A stretch of DNA of 64,000 nt from an alpha proteobacterium BAL199. GTDB lineage: Bacteria > Pseudomonadota > Alphaproteobacteria > Thalassobaculales > Thalassobaculaceae. Within the stretch, counting starts at the first letter, position 1. Each line of letters starts with the position of its first letter. The notes below the pieces were generated by a model, which saw nothing but the letters and a program-made list of their open reading frames with translations, made no database searches and was not told the origin of the DNA. The DNA lies in NCBI GenBank assembly GCA_000171835.1, contig ABHC01000027.1, positions 1-64,000 of the forward strand. The letters run 5' to 3'. This document shows, one piece after another, positions 8,866 to 16,066 of the stretch. A program made the translations under genes and the position numbers.

Positions 8866-9475
8866 TCATTCTCGATCATAACCTGCAGCAGCGAAGTAGT
8901 TGAGGCACTCGATCGGGGTGAAGGTGTCGATGCCGCGGGCGATGGCGTTCCAAAGGTCGTCGACGGTCCTCGGCGCGTGCTTCTTGAGGAATGCCTTGAG
9001 CTTGGCGAAGGCCATCTCGATCGGGTTGAAGTCGGGGCTGTAGGCCGGCAGGAAGCGCAGCTCGGCTCCGGCCCGCTCGATGGCCTGGCGCACGGCGGTG
9101 GGTTTGTGGGCCGGCAGGTTGTCCATGACGACGATGTCGCCGGGCCTGAGCGTCGGCAGCAGGACCTGCTCGACATAGGCCAGGAAGGCACGGCCGTGCA
9201 TGGCGCCGTCGAGCACCATGGGTGCCGTCATGCCGCTGGTCCGCAGGGCGCCGACGAAGGTGGTCGTCTTCCAATGTCCGTGCGGCACCGGTGCCCGGCA
9301 GCGTTCGCCTCGCCGGGAGCGGCCGCAACGGCGGGCCATCTTGGTCGACGCCCCGGTCTCGTCGATGAACACCAGGCGATCAGGGTCCAACTCCGGCTGG
9401 AGCGCAAACCAGGAACGCCGGCACCGCAGAACGTCAGGACGCTGCTGCTCGCTGGCGTGCGCGGTTTTTTTTGAA
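8866..9475 (-). CDS. IS630-family transposase, C-terminal DDE part (orfB)
   Basis: This carries the catalytic DDE domain: [18 protein letters not shown] (first Asp), [13 protein letters not shown] (second Asp), and [20 protein letters not shown] (Glu). The frame is open from the poly-A run near 9475 ([15 protein letters not shown]) and ends at 8866. A GTG or ATG within 9390 could start it, but in this family a frameshifted fusion with orfA is the usual active form. It would recognise the element's own ends and insert at TA. Confidence 0.85.
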
Positions 9476-9814
9476 GGTCATGCCGTGACGGTCGAGCAGA
9501 CGCCACACGGTGCTCTGCGCCACCGTCAGCCCGTGCTCACGATCCAGGTGCTCGACGATCTCCGCCAGGGTGATGTCGTGCCGGACCTCGATCAGGCCCA
9601 GGATCTCGTCAGCGTAAGCCTCGATGTGGTGAGAGCGGTGATCGCCACCCTGTGGGCGCGGCTCAACGCCGCCCGTCCGCTCCCACTGATCGACCCATTT
9701 GACCGCCGTCGAGGGAGCTACCCCGAACCGCTTCGCCGCCGATCGCCGGGTCATGCCGCCCACAACCGCCGAAATCAGCCGGGTGCGGATATCCATCGAA
9801 AGAGGTCGCGTCAT
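9434..9814 (-). CDS. IS630-family transposase, N-terminal part (orfA)
   Basis: This encodes the helix-turn-helix DNA-binding half of the transposase: [20 protein letters not shown], then [19 protein letters not shown] and a second winged-helix-like part [20 protein letters not shown]. The frame ends just past a run of eight A residues on the minus strand (encoding TFKKN). Reading seven A residues at this run would fuse it directly to orfB, so transcriptional slippage or a homopolymer indel links the halves. Confidence 0.85.
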   Translation of the reverse strand: MTRPLSMDIRTRLISAVVGGMTRRSAAKRFGVAPSTAVKWVDQWERTGGVEPRPQGGDHRSHHIEAYADEILGLIEVRHDITLAEIVEHLDREHGLTVAQSTVWRLLDRHGMTFKKNRARQRAAAS

Positions 9815-9907
9815 ACAGGCTGGCCTCCTTCACCAGCCTGTATCTTGAATCAGAAATCGAGCCGTCCGGGAATCCCCTACGATTCAATCAGCTGAGAAAG
9901 TGCTCTA

Positions 9908-10001
9908 GTGGTGGGAATCAGACAGATGAAACCCGTGCATCAGCAAACGCATGGCGGAAATCTGCCGATCCAGACGGACTCACCCGTTTGATTTTCACCA
10001 C
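9908..10001. mobile_element. 94-bp MITE, copy 1
   Basis: The sequence is identical to 13448-13541. Its termini are near-perfect inverted repeats (GTGGTGGGAATC against GTGGTGAAAATC) and both copies are bounded by TA. It has no coding capacity. This copy begins immediately after the TA that also closes the IS630 element, so one inserted beside the other at a shared TA. Confidence 0.85.
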
Positions 10002-10118
10002 TAGCAGGATGATGGGTTTGGCAAGTTGAATAGTCGTGTGTCATTGTAATCATAAATAACATTATAGATCTCCATTTCGTGGCGGCAAAATTAAGTCAGT
10101 GGAAAGCTACAAAGACTG

Positions 10119-10406
10119 TTATTCGATGGTGCTATGAATTAGGTCACCGCTTAACGCTATGGTGTGTCGGTTTTTCGCATCAAACTCTTGGAGAAGATGC
10201 CGTTGGCCATCCAGCCAATTTACACCGTCAGCCGCATCTTGAGTAAGTATTTCCGAATTTCTTATCACAATTGCATGAAGTTCATCTCCTGATCGCATAA
10301 GATGGAAAATACGGTGCTTACTCCCATTAAATGCGGTAATATTAGCGATAAACTCATTAAAATATTCAGGCTTAGGTTTGAACCTAATAATAGACAGTTT
10401 TTGCAT
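10119..10406 (-). CDS. Small alpha/beta-barrel protein, antibiotic-monooxygenase-like (95 aa)
   Basis: Residues LSIIRFKPKPEYFNEFIANI near the N terminus, followed by alternating strands and helices, resemble the dimeric alpha/beta-barrel (ABM or ferredoxin-like) fold used by small quinol monooxygenases and degradative enzymes. The recognition is by pattern only. The start at 10406 has a GGAG box eight bases upstream. It is the last gene of the four-gene cassette operon read away from the HxlR regulator. Base composition is clearly more AT-rich than the surrounding chromosome, in line with recent acquisition. No substrate can be given. Confidence 0.6.
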   Translation of the reverse strand: MQKLSIIRFKPKPEYFNEFIANITAFNGSKHRIFHLMRSGDELHAIVIRNSEILTQDAADGVNWLDGQRHLLQEFDAKNRHTIALSGDLIHSTIE

Positions 10407-10553
10407 GATTTCTCCAATTTAAGTTGATTTAGGTTTTGTTGTGAACGAACGCTAGTCGTTGGCCCTGGCCACCTAACGCGATTTTCCTCTGATAGTGCCA
10501 TCTAAATCTTTGATGTGATGGGCGGCTTTAATTTTCTGGTAAAGCGACATCTT

Positions 10554-10901
10554 TCACTCTCCCCACATACCAGCAAACTCGAAGACGACCGCTTGTTTTC
10601 CGCCGACACACCAAGCGTCGTGGTTGGGTGAGATCGCATACGCATCACCTGCGGTGTAGGTTGCTTCGGAGCCGTCGTCGCATACGCAATGAATTGTACC
10701 CTCGATAATGACCCCAACATGCGTTGCTTTGCAGCTGGCCGTGCCTACGATCGGCTTGATGTCCTTCGACCATTTCCAATCTGGTGCGAGTGTGAGCTTC
10801 ATCACACGCTGACCGAGAACGTTAACAGCTTCCATACGAGCGTTCGGCATGTCCTTGGCTTCATCAGCTTGAGACGCGAAACTTTTCACTTCTATCGGCA
10901 T
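10554..10901 (-). CDS. Cupin-domain protein (115 aa)
   Basis: This is a single-domain cupin. The first motif is around THVGVIIEGTIHCVCDDGSE and the second around GDAYAISPNHDAWCVGGKQA, giving the small beta-barrel with His and acidic ligands for a metal. It starts at 10901 after an AGGAAAG box. It lies between the MAPEG and the alpha/beta-barrel genes in the cassette operon. Such small cupins include dioxygenases and isomerases as well as sensors, so the reaction cannot be fixed. Detoxification of a small, possibly quinone-like compound is suggested only by the neighbours. Confidence 0.8.
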   Translation of the reverse strand: MPIEVKSFASQADEAKDMPNARMEAVNVLGQRVMKLTLAPDWKWSKDIKPIVGTASCKATHVGVIIEGTIHCVCDDGSEATYTAGDAYAISPNHDAWCVGGKQAVVFEFAGMWGE

Positions 10902-10968
10902 TATTCTTTCCTTTAGTTTGATTATTCAATTTCATTGAGGGAGTGAGGCGCCACAACTTTTTGACGAG

Positions 10969-11355
10969 TCAAAGAACCAAGCTCACATACAGCAAAGCGG
11001 TGCATACGAAGGCCGTTACCCAAGCAGCGGTTCGGAACCAAATAATCCCGAGCCCATAGAGTGCAACATATGCAATTCTAGAGAGCAGAAACGTCAGCAT
11101 CACCTGATCAGTCCAATTGTGGGCGGCATCATACAGGTGGGTCATCAAAACTGCAGGTGCTACCAAAGCGAGCGCAAGCAGCGAGTTATTCGCGGCGCGT
11201 TCCATTCGCCCAGCAAGGCCTGTCAGAACGAGATCTTCTCGATTGCCGGCAAGCGTCGATAGCCCGACCTGCTGGGCCGCTACCAAGACTTGCGCCAAGA
11301 TTACAATAACGACAATCAACCCGTAAAATGCCAGATAAAGCATAAAGTCTTGCAT
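10969..11355 (-). CDS. MAPEG-family membrane protein (128 aa)
   Basis: The protein has four hydrophobic segments (about residues 3-25, 50-72, 80-97 and 105-128) and the MAPEG-like stretch LTGLAGRMERAANNSLLALA between the first two. MAPEG proteins are membrane-bound, often glutathione-dependent enzymes of eicosanoid and xenobiotic metabolism; most bacterial members are uncharacterised. The ATG at 11355 was chosen over the GTG at 11370 because a GGAGG box lies just upstream of it and would otherwise be coding. It sits second in the cassette operon. Confidence 0.8.
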   Translation of the reverse strand: MQDFMLYLAFYGLIVVIVILAQVLVAAQQVGLSTLAGNREDLVLTGLAGRMERAANNSLLALALVAPAVLMTHLYDAAHNWTDQVMLTFLLSRIAYVALYGLGIIWFRTAAWVTAFVCTALLYVSLVL

Positions 11356-11390
11356 ATGGTCGTCCTCCACTCGGTTAGTTTCGTAAGTGC

Positions 11391-12020
11391 CTACAGGATG
11401 CCAGCAATTTTCGTGATTGAACGCATGTCGATTTCGAGACCGTTCATCAGCTGCCCAAATTCAGGACTGGCCGCCAAAGCGTCGTAGGTTCTCTCAATCG
11501 CCGACATGTCAGGATAGGTTACGCCCAGCATGTAACTTCCGAGATCCGAGCCGGTGAATGTTTGTCCCATGCGCATGGTTTGTGCGCCTGATGATTTGAA
11601 CACGGGCGCGGTCTTGTTGAGCAAATCCAACATCGCGGCCTCTTCCAAGGACCGCCGATGGGCCCTCGTCAACATGAGATACTTTGGCGTGGGTTCAAGC
11701 TTTGGCTCGAACTCGATCGGTTTTCCCCGAAATACATTTCTAGAAAAGGGCGCTACAGCATGATCGTTGACCATACGCGAATATGCGGAGGATTGCGGGA
11801 TCATGTTCATAACGCCCTCAAATCCTTGCAGGTCATCGAAGAACTGAACGAATACCAAAGCCCCGGGATAGCGGCCTGAAATCACGCTGCCATAGGTGAC
11901 GCGAACCGCACCATTTTGTCGGCAGTCTTGAGCAAAATGTCCCATATCCTCCAAAGCAGCTGACTTGCTTGCTGCAGGGCAAGTGGCGGCCGTGATTGCA
12001 ATGAAATTTGGTGTCGACAT
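11391..12020 (-). CDS. Two-repeat alpha/beta-barrel protein of unknown function (209 aa)
   Basis: This is the first gene of the cassette operon, starting at 12020 with a GGAGGT box at 12027-12032. Two halves look alike: GALVFVQFFDDLQGFEGVMN in the first and GSYMLGVTYPDMSAIERTYD in the second, each preceded by a strand and ending in SRM or PEFGQLMNG-type helices. This suggests a tandem ferredoxin-like (dimeric alpha/beta-barrel) fold. I do not recognise a characterised enzyme. The divergent regulator and the shared intergenic operator region suggest that it is the main regulated product. Confidence 0.7.
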   Translation of the reverse strand: MSTPNFIAITAATCPAASKSAALEDMGHFAQDCRQNGAVRVTYGSVISGRYPGALVFVQFFDDLQGFEGVMNMIPQSSAYSRMVNDHAVAPFSRNVFRGKPIEFEPKLEPTPKYLMLTRAHRRSLEEAAMLDLLNKTAPVFKSSGAQTMRMGQTFTGSDLGSYMLGVTYPDMSAIERTYDALAASPEFGQLMNGLEIDMRSITKIAGIL

Positions 12021-12135
12021 TGGAAAACCTCCAGGTGAGTAGCAAATCCGCCAGGGCTCGGGCGGATTTATACCTAGGTTGACCCCACGCCGATGAGTGG
12101 TCTAGTCTTTATGTTAAAGTGGTCTGGGGGCTGAT
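12021..12135. promoter_or_regulatory. Divergent control region of the HxlR cassette
   Basis: It separates hxlR from the four-gene operon. It holds a perfect inverted repeat AAATCCGCC (12044-12052) / GGCGGATTT (12061-12069) with an 8-base spacer. A TATAAAT box on the minus strand (12066-12072) overlaps one arm, so a bound repressor would cover the operon promoter. On the other side, the direct repeat AGTGGTCT occurs at 12096-12103 and 12118-12125, 22 bases apart, just before hxlR. TTGACC at 12079-12084 could be the -35 box of hxlR. These are sequence observations; regulator binding is inferred. Confidence 0.55.
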
Positions 12136-12609
12136 ATGCTAGATTCGAAGATCGTCGAAGAAGAGATGTGCCCTATAGGGCTGGCTGGTTACCTACTTGG
12201 TGATAAGTGGATTCCGGTAATTCTGCGAGACATCGCATTGTTTGATCGGCGGGGCTTTAACGAGATATTGAAAAATAGTCGTGAAGGTATTTCTTCGGCG
12301 ACGCTCGCATCACGCCTGCAATACATGGTGCAGCTGAACCTTTTACATGTCGAAAAATCAGACGACCATGCACAGAAGAAACTCTATTTCCTCACTGAGG
12401 CAAGTATCGCTTTTGTGCCTATCTTGTTTCATTTGGCCAGTTGGACTGCCGAGTTCAGAAATCCTGCACCAGACATCGTTGCACTCACCAATCCATTTCA
12501 TTCAGGGCGTGGAGACTTGCAAGAGAAGCTGCTTGATCGACTGCGCCAGATCCATGTAACGAAGACAATTGAACCAGCGCCTCTCTGGTGGCTGGCTGAC
12601 AGGCTGTGA
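12136..12609 (+). CDS. HxlR-family transcriptional regulator (157 aa)
   Basis: This is a winged-helix regulator of the HxlR/YodB type. The N-terminal CPIGLAGYLLGDKWIPVILR, the RRGFNEILKNSREGISSATLASRL recognition region and the wing LLHVEKSDDHAQKKLYFLTE are all present. It has a single cysteine, Cys12, at the position where redox-sensing members of the family (YodB, HypR) carry their reactive cysteine. A C-terminal extension of about 50 residues follows the usual domain. The start at 12136 has a GGGGG box. It is divergent from the four-gene operon, the common layout for a local repressor that also controls itself. Confidence 0.88.
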   Translation: MLDSKIVEEEMCPIGLAGYLLGDKWIPVILRDIALFDRRGFNEILKNSREGISSATLASRLQYMVQLNLLHVEKSDDHAQKKLYFLTEASIAFVPILFHLASWTAEFRNPAPDIVALTNPFHSGRGDLQEKLLDRLRQIHVTKTIEPAPLWWLADRL

Positions 12610-12643
12610 TTTTGCGGCTACACACTGTTGCGGAGCGACGAAA

Positions 12644-13033
12644 TCAAGTTTGAAGTTCAAACATCACCCCAGCTTGCTCCCCCCACGGTAAGGCCGCGCA
12701 TTCCGTCAGCTGCATGACGGTAACGGCTGTAACCTCCCGACAAAACACCAGCCGCCGCAAGACATCTGGCGCCAGATAAGCCAATCGCAGCTGACGGCTG
12801 ACATGGCGCTCGGCCAAATCCATTGCGATGGCAAGATCGCGCACAGTGGCAAACTCTCCCGCTTCCATGCGCCGCCGCCAGCCCCATGCGCGGCCAATGG
12901 CGCGCAGGATATGCGGGTCTTGGGTCTGATCCTCGCTCGGCAGATAGTCTGCGGGCGGCAGAATCTTTGGCCGTCCGTTTTTCTTGCGAAGTTTGAGCGG
13001 CACGAAAACCTGAATGGTGTCAGGCGCGGTCAT
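12644..13033 (-). CDS. Recombinase-linked conserved protein, second copy (129 aa)
   Basis: This is the homologue of the protein at 3614-4033, sharing LRKKNGRPKILPPADY, QDPHILRAIGRAWGWRRRME, RHVSRQLRLAYLAPDVLRRL and the terminal PWGEQAGVMF block. Its start overlaps the stop of the second recombinase by one base (TAATG). The two copies are clearly diverged, so they came from separate elements, not a local duplication. It converges on hxlR, with only about 34 bases between the stops. The role is unknown. Confidence 0.7.
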   Translation of the reverse strand: MTAPDTIQVFVPLKLRKKNGRPKILPPADYLPSEDQTQDPHILRAIGRAWGWRRRMEAGEFATVRDLAIAMDLAERHVSRQLRLAYLAPDVLRRLVFCREVTAVTVMQLTECAALPWGEQAGVMFELQT

Positions 13034-13755
13034 TATTCTGCCGCCTCAAGCCGGCGTGGTGTCATTAACTCGCGCATGACGCCTGCGATGCCGTCGGTGC
13101 GCAAATCAATAACCAACCCCTCGGCGGTGACGGTGATGCGGCGCACCAGCAGCTGGGTGATCCGAGCCTGCTCTGCGGGAAAGAGTTGCGTCCAAAGGCC
13201 GTGGAACCCCTGTAGGGCTGCAATGGCGTCGGCCTCGTTTATGTCTGCTCGCCCGTCTCGCGCCAATGTCGCGATCACCTGCGCCGTGGTTTCTGGCGTG
13301 CGTAAAACCCGCCGGATTTCCTGAACGACGGCGCTCTCAACCGTATCGGCCGCCAGCCTGCTTGGGGCCTGTTCGTCGATCTCGCGGTTTTTCAAAACAT
13401 CTGTTGAGACGTAATAGCTGTAACGCCGGCTGCCCTTCTTGGTGCTAGTGGTGGGAATCAGACAGATGAAACCCGTGCATCAGCAAACGCATGGCGGAAA
13501 TCTGCCGATCCAGACGGACTCACCCGTTTGATTTTCACCACTAGACGGCGTCATGGCCGCGCCGTTGGCGGTAAAGATCAGCCCTTTAAGTAGGGCAGGG
13601 CTCTGCGTGCGGCTGTTGTTGGCCCGCTTGCGGGGGCTTTCGCCAAGAATGTCGTGAACCTGTTCCCAGAGCCGTGCGTCGATGATGGCCTCATGCTCGC
13701 CTGGATAGGCTGTCCCCTTGTGCATTGCCTCGCCACGATAGACACGGTTGTTTAA
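13033..13755 (-). pseudogene. Second serine recombinase, C-terminal remnant
   Basis: The remnant reads LLNNRVYRGEAMHKGTAYPG, EHEAIIDARLWEQVHDILGE and SPALLKGLIFTANGAAMTPS, is interrupted by the MITE at 13448-13541, and resumes with STKKGSRRYSYYVSTDVLKN through to LRTDGIAGVMRELMTPRRLE. Removing the MITE and one TA restores the frame exactly. The catalytic resolvase domain and the companion genes are absent: an IS5-family element occupies 13756-14709 and the sequence beyond it is not the missing part. The gene is therefore dead, with at least two independent lesions. It is homologous to the recombinase at 4030-5367. Confidence 0.9.
13448..13541. mobile_element. 94-bp MITE, copy 2, inside the second recombinase
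   Basis: It is identical to 9908-10001 and flanked by TA at 13446-13447 and 13542-13543. The host gene reads ATGACGCCGTCTAGCACC when the element and one TA are removed, which proves that it is an insertion and defines its ends. The ends are GTGGTGGGAATC and its near-complement. It encodes nothing and must have been moved by a transposase from elsewhere. Confidence 0.92.
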
Positions 13756-14709
13756 GAGCCTGATCCGAAATTAAGTTGATTGGTATCAGCAGGTTGGCTT
13801 GACGCGCGGCCCGATCGTTGATTCTGGAGGTTTGAGACAACTTCCCAAGGACCGACGATGTGGACCGATACCACTCGCGCGCTTCATGCCCGCGCGGGCC
13901 TGGCGTTGCCAAGTGATTTGACCGACGCCGAATGGGCGGTGATCGCCCCCTTCTTGCCACCACCATCGCATGTCGGGCGTCCTCGCCGATGGTCGATGCG
14001 GCGGATTGTCGAAGCGATCCTGTATCTGCTGCGCGGTGGCCTGCCGTGGCGGATGCTGCCGCCTTGCTTCCCACCGGTGTCGACCGTCAGGCGCTGGTTT
14101 TACATGTGGCGCGACAGCGGGTTGTGGCAAACGCTGAACCATTCCCTGCTGATGGCCACGCGCGAGATTCATGGCCGTGAAGCCTCGCCCAGCGCCGGCG
14201 TCATCGATAGCCAGAGCGTCAAGACCACCGAGAGCGGCGGTCCGCGCGGCTATGATGCGGGCAAGAAGATCAAGGGCCGCAAGCGGCATATCCTGACCGA
14301 CACCGAGGGCAATCTGGTCCATGCCATAATCCACACGGCCGATATCCAGGACCGTGATGGGGCACCGCTGTTGCTCGCCGAAATCATCCACCGCTTCCCC
14401 TGGCTGCGCCATCTCTTCGCCGATGGTGGCTATGCCGGCGACAAGCTGCGCGAGGCGTTGCGCTGCATCGGCAAATGGACCATCGAGATCATCAAGCGAT
14501 CCGATGTTGCCAAGGGCTTCGAGGTCCTGCCCCGCCGATGGGTCGTCGAACGAACGCTGGCCTGGCTCAGCCGCAACCGACGCCTCGCCAAGGACTTCGA
14601 GCAAACCATCGCGTCCGCAAGCGCATGGCTCTTCGTCGCATCCGTCCAAATCTTTACCCGACGCATCGCAAGACATTGCAAAAGCTCAGATTAATTTCGA
14701 ATCAGTCTC
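13756..14709 (+). mobile_element. IS5-family insertion sequence (about 0.95 kb)
   Basis: The termini are imperfect inverted repeats: GAGCCTGATCCGAAATTAA on the left and GAGACTGATTCGAAATTAA read from the right end. One transposase gene fills the element. The bases outside the ends (TTTAA and CAAGG) show no clear target duplication, and the left neighbour (a recombinase) does not continue on the right, so a deletion or recombination next to the IS has happened since insertion. Confidence 0.85.
13858..14694 (+). CDS. IS5-family transposase (278 aa)
   Basis: This is a DDE transposase of the IS5/IS1031-like group. An N-terminal DUF4096-type block (LPSDLTDAEWAVIAPFLPPP, RRIVEAILYLLRGGLPWRML) is followed by the catalytic domain: GVIDSQSVKTTESGGPRGYD (first Asp), HLFADGGYAGDKLREAL (second Asp) and RRWVVERTLAWLSRNRRLAK (Glu). 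The length is normal and I see no lesion, so it may be active. It starts at 13858 after a GGACCGACG stretch and is the only gene of the element. Confidence 0.93.
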   Translation: MWTDTTRALHARAGLALPSDLTDAEWAVIAPFLPPPSHVGRPRRWSMRRIVEAILYLLRGGLPWRMLPPCFPPVSTVRRWFYMWRDSGLWQTLNHSLLMATREIHGREASPSAGVIDSQSVKTTESGGPRGYDAGKKIKGRKRHILTDTEGNLVHAIIHTADIQDRDGAPLLLAEIIHRFPWLRHLFADGGYAGDKLREALRCIGKWTIEIIKRSDVAKGFEVLPRRWVVERTLAWLSRNRRLAKDFEQTIASASAWLFVASVQIFTRRIARHCKSSD

Positions 14710-14866
14710 CAAGGTCGATGGTAAAGGTGCGCGGCGGCACTAGAAGTCCGCGGGCAATCAGCGTGCCGATCCTCAGATGGTAGCCGACATTGCTGATGGG
14801 TTACGCCGGGAATGCCGAGCCCATCGAGCGATCCACTGCCGGCCACCTTCTGGAAGAACGCGTCGT

Positions 14867-15124
14867 TCAAAGCATTCGTGTAGGCGGCGTAGCAGCGGTC
14901 GCCCCGACGTCGCCGTTCTCGAGTGCATCCAACTTCTGGAACATTCTGTAGCAGTGGACGGCGAACTTCTGCCGGTCGTCCTTCGGGACCTTCCGGCACG
15001 CCGCGAGACGCTGCCTGATTTGCTCTGCTTCCGACCGCAATGCCGCTGCGCCGCGCTGCCGGTGCTCCTCGGCGGCTTGCCGTCGAGGATCGGGACCGAA
15101 CGGTCCGGTGATGACCTCTCCCAT
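14867..15124 (-). CDS. Hypothetical protein (85 aa)
   Basis: The ATG at 15124 is preceded by GGGGAG about 12 bases upstream. The product is rich in Arg, Gln and Ala and mainly helical (QAAEEHRQRGAAALRSEAEQ, DRQKFAVHCYRMFQKLDALE). I do not recognise a family. It is 14 bases downstream of the 110-aa gene on the same strand and probably shares its transcript. The last 15 residues may be out of the ancestral frame. Coding is plausible but not certain. Confidence 0.4.
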   Translation of the reverse strand: MGEVITGPFGPDPRRQAAEEHRQRGAAALRSEAEQIRQRLAACRKVPKDDRQKFAVHCYRMFQKLDALENGDVGATAATPPTRML

Positions 15125-15138
15125 CTTCCGAACTCCCC

Positions 15139-15471
15139 TCAGTACCGCTTGGTGTCGATTTCGTAGGCGCGGGCCTTGCGGCCGTATCGCCAGCACACGG
15201 TCAGCACCGTTGAGGCCTCCTCGTGGACCAGGACCGTCAGGCGTGGCAGGCGCTCGCAGATCGCGGCCGGTGCGAGGCCGGCCTCCTGTAGTTCATCGGC
15301 GCCAGCCCGGCTCAGCGACAGCGCGACCACACCGCCGCCCACCGGCTTGGCGCGGTCGCCGTGCCGCAGGACCAGGGCTGCCGCACTGCGGCGAATCCCG
15401 CGCTGCTGCATCGGTGTGACCGCGTGGCGGCTGAGTGTCGGTTCCGTTGTCTGGATGTTGGTCATCGCCAT
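15139..15471 (-). CDS. DUF4258-like small protein (110 aa)
   Basis: The N-terminal motif SRHAVTPMQQRGIR, followed by LRHGDRAKPVGGGVVALSLS and a C-terminal strand pair TVLTVCWRYGRKARAYEIDT, fits the pattern of small DUF4258-like proteins that often sit on mobile DNA. The ATG at 15471 is preceded by a GGGAG box. Such proteins resemble the fold of RelE- or BrnT-like toxins, but no partner antitoxin is evident here apart from the unrecognised 85-aa gene just downstream. The function is unknown. Confidence 0.55.
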   Translation of the reverse strand: MAMTNIQTTEPTLSRHAVTPMQQRGIRRSAAALVLRHGDRAKPVGGGVVALSLSRAGADELQEAGLAPAAICERLPRLTVLVHEEASTVLTVCWRYGRKARAYEIDTKRY

Positions 15472-15586
15472 GTCTCCCGTCGTTCGAGAAAACAGGATGA
15501 CGACGTGAAACCGGCATGGCACCCCAATTCGTGGGAGGTATCTTAGGGAGATTGGCGGAAATTTGTGGGGGATTATTTGGGGTAAT

Positions 15587-15841
15587 TCACCGCTCCCGAT
15601 CCCTCGGATGCGCCGAGCGGTGCACGTCGAGCAGGGGATCCGACGGACGGCCGGTCCCCCGGATGCCGAGGCCGGCGGCATAGGCGTCCCAGGCCTCGCG
15701 GCCGTCGAATGCGATCTCGCCGCCACGGCGCAGTGCTGCGATGCGGCCGGGGCTCACGGCCGAGAAACGGCTTGGCGTCGCCGAGCGGATTGGCGCGGCT
15801 GTGACCCGACCGCCGCGATCCCACGCGCCGATTTTGACCAC
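15587..15841 (-). CDS. Hypothetical protein, possible remnant (84 aa or longer)
   Basis: The frame reads naturally from about 15870 (KIQKKSGGQFGVVKIGAWDR) to its stop, with RFSAVSPGRIAALRRGGEIA and a proline- and histidine-containing end. The only standard start in this part is a GTG at 15841, and the text upstream of it also looks coding, so the N terminus is probably lost. I do not recognise the family. It lies among fragments between IS elements and may be a broken gene. Confidence 0.35.
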   Translation of the reverse strand: MVKIGAWDRGGRVTAAPIRSATPSRFSAVSPGRIAALRRGGEIAFDGREAWDAYAAGLGIRGTGRPSDPLLDVHRSAHPRDRER

Positions 15842-16066
15842 CCCAAACTGTCCGCCAGATTTCTTCTGGATCTTGCACCTTTGCGCAGAGAACGTTCGAT
15901 CCGAGGTCCTCTCCCTCCGCCAACTCTGTCAACTGGCCTTGAAAATCACTGAAACTTCAATGCCTTGCTGAGGCCTTGTTTGCCTTGGCGGGGGTGCCTT
16001 GTAGGAATGCTTTTCCTATATCATCAAGGCCTACTTCGATGTTTCTCTGATCGACGGAGTGGGCGG

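Larger units (their letters stand above)
8853..9905 (-). mobile_element. IS630-family insertion sequence (about 1.05 kb) with TA duplication
   Basis: The ends read GAGCATTTTCCGATC on the left and, on the opposite strand, GAGCACTTTCTCAGC on the right, giving imperfect terminal inverted repeats. TA dinucleotides lie directly outside both (8851-8852 and 9906-9907), as expected for IS630/Tc1-type insertion. The element encodes one transposase in two frames. It separates the first part of a lipocalin gene from its body, and its right end touches the MITE at 9908. Confidence 0.88.
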
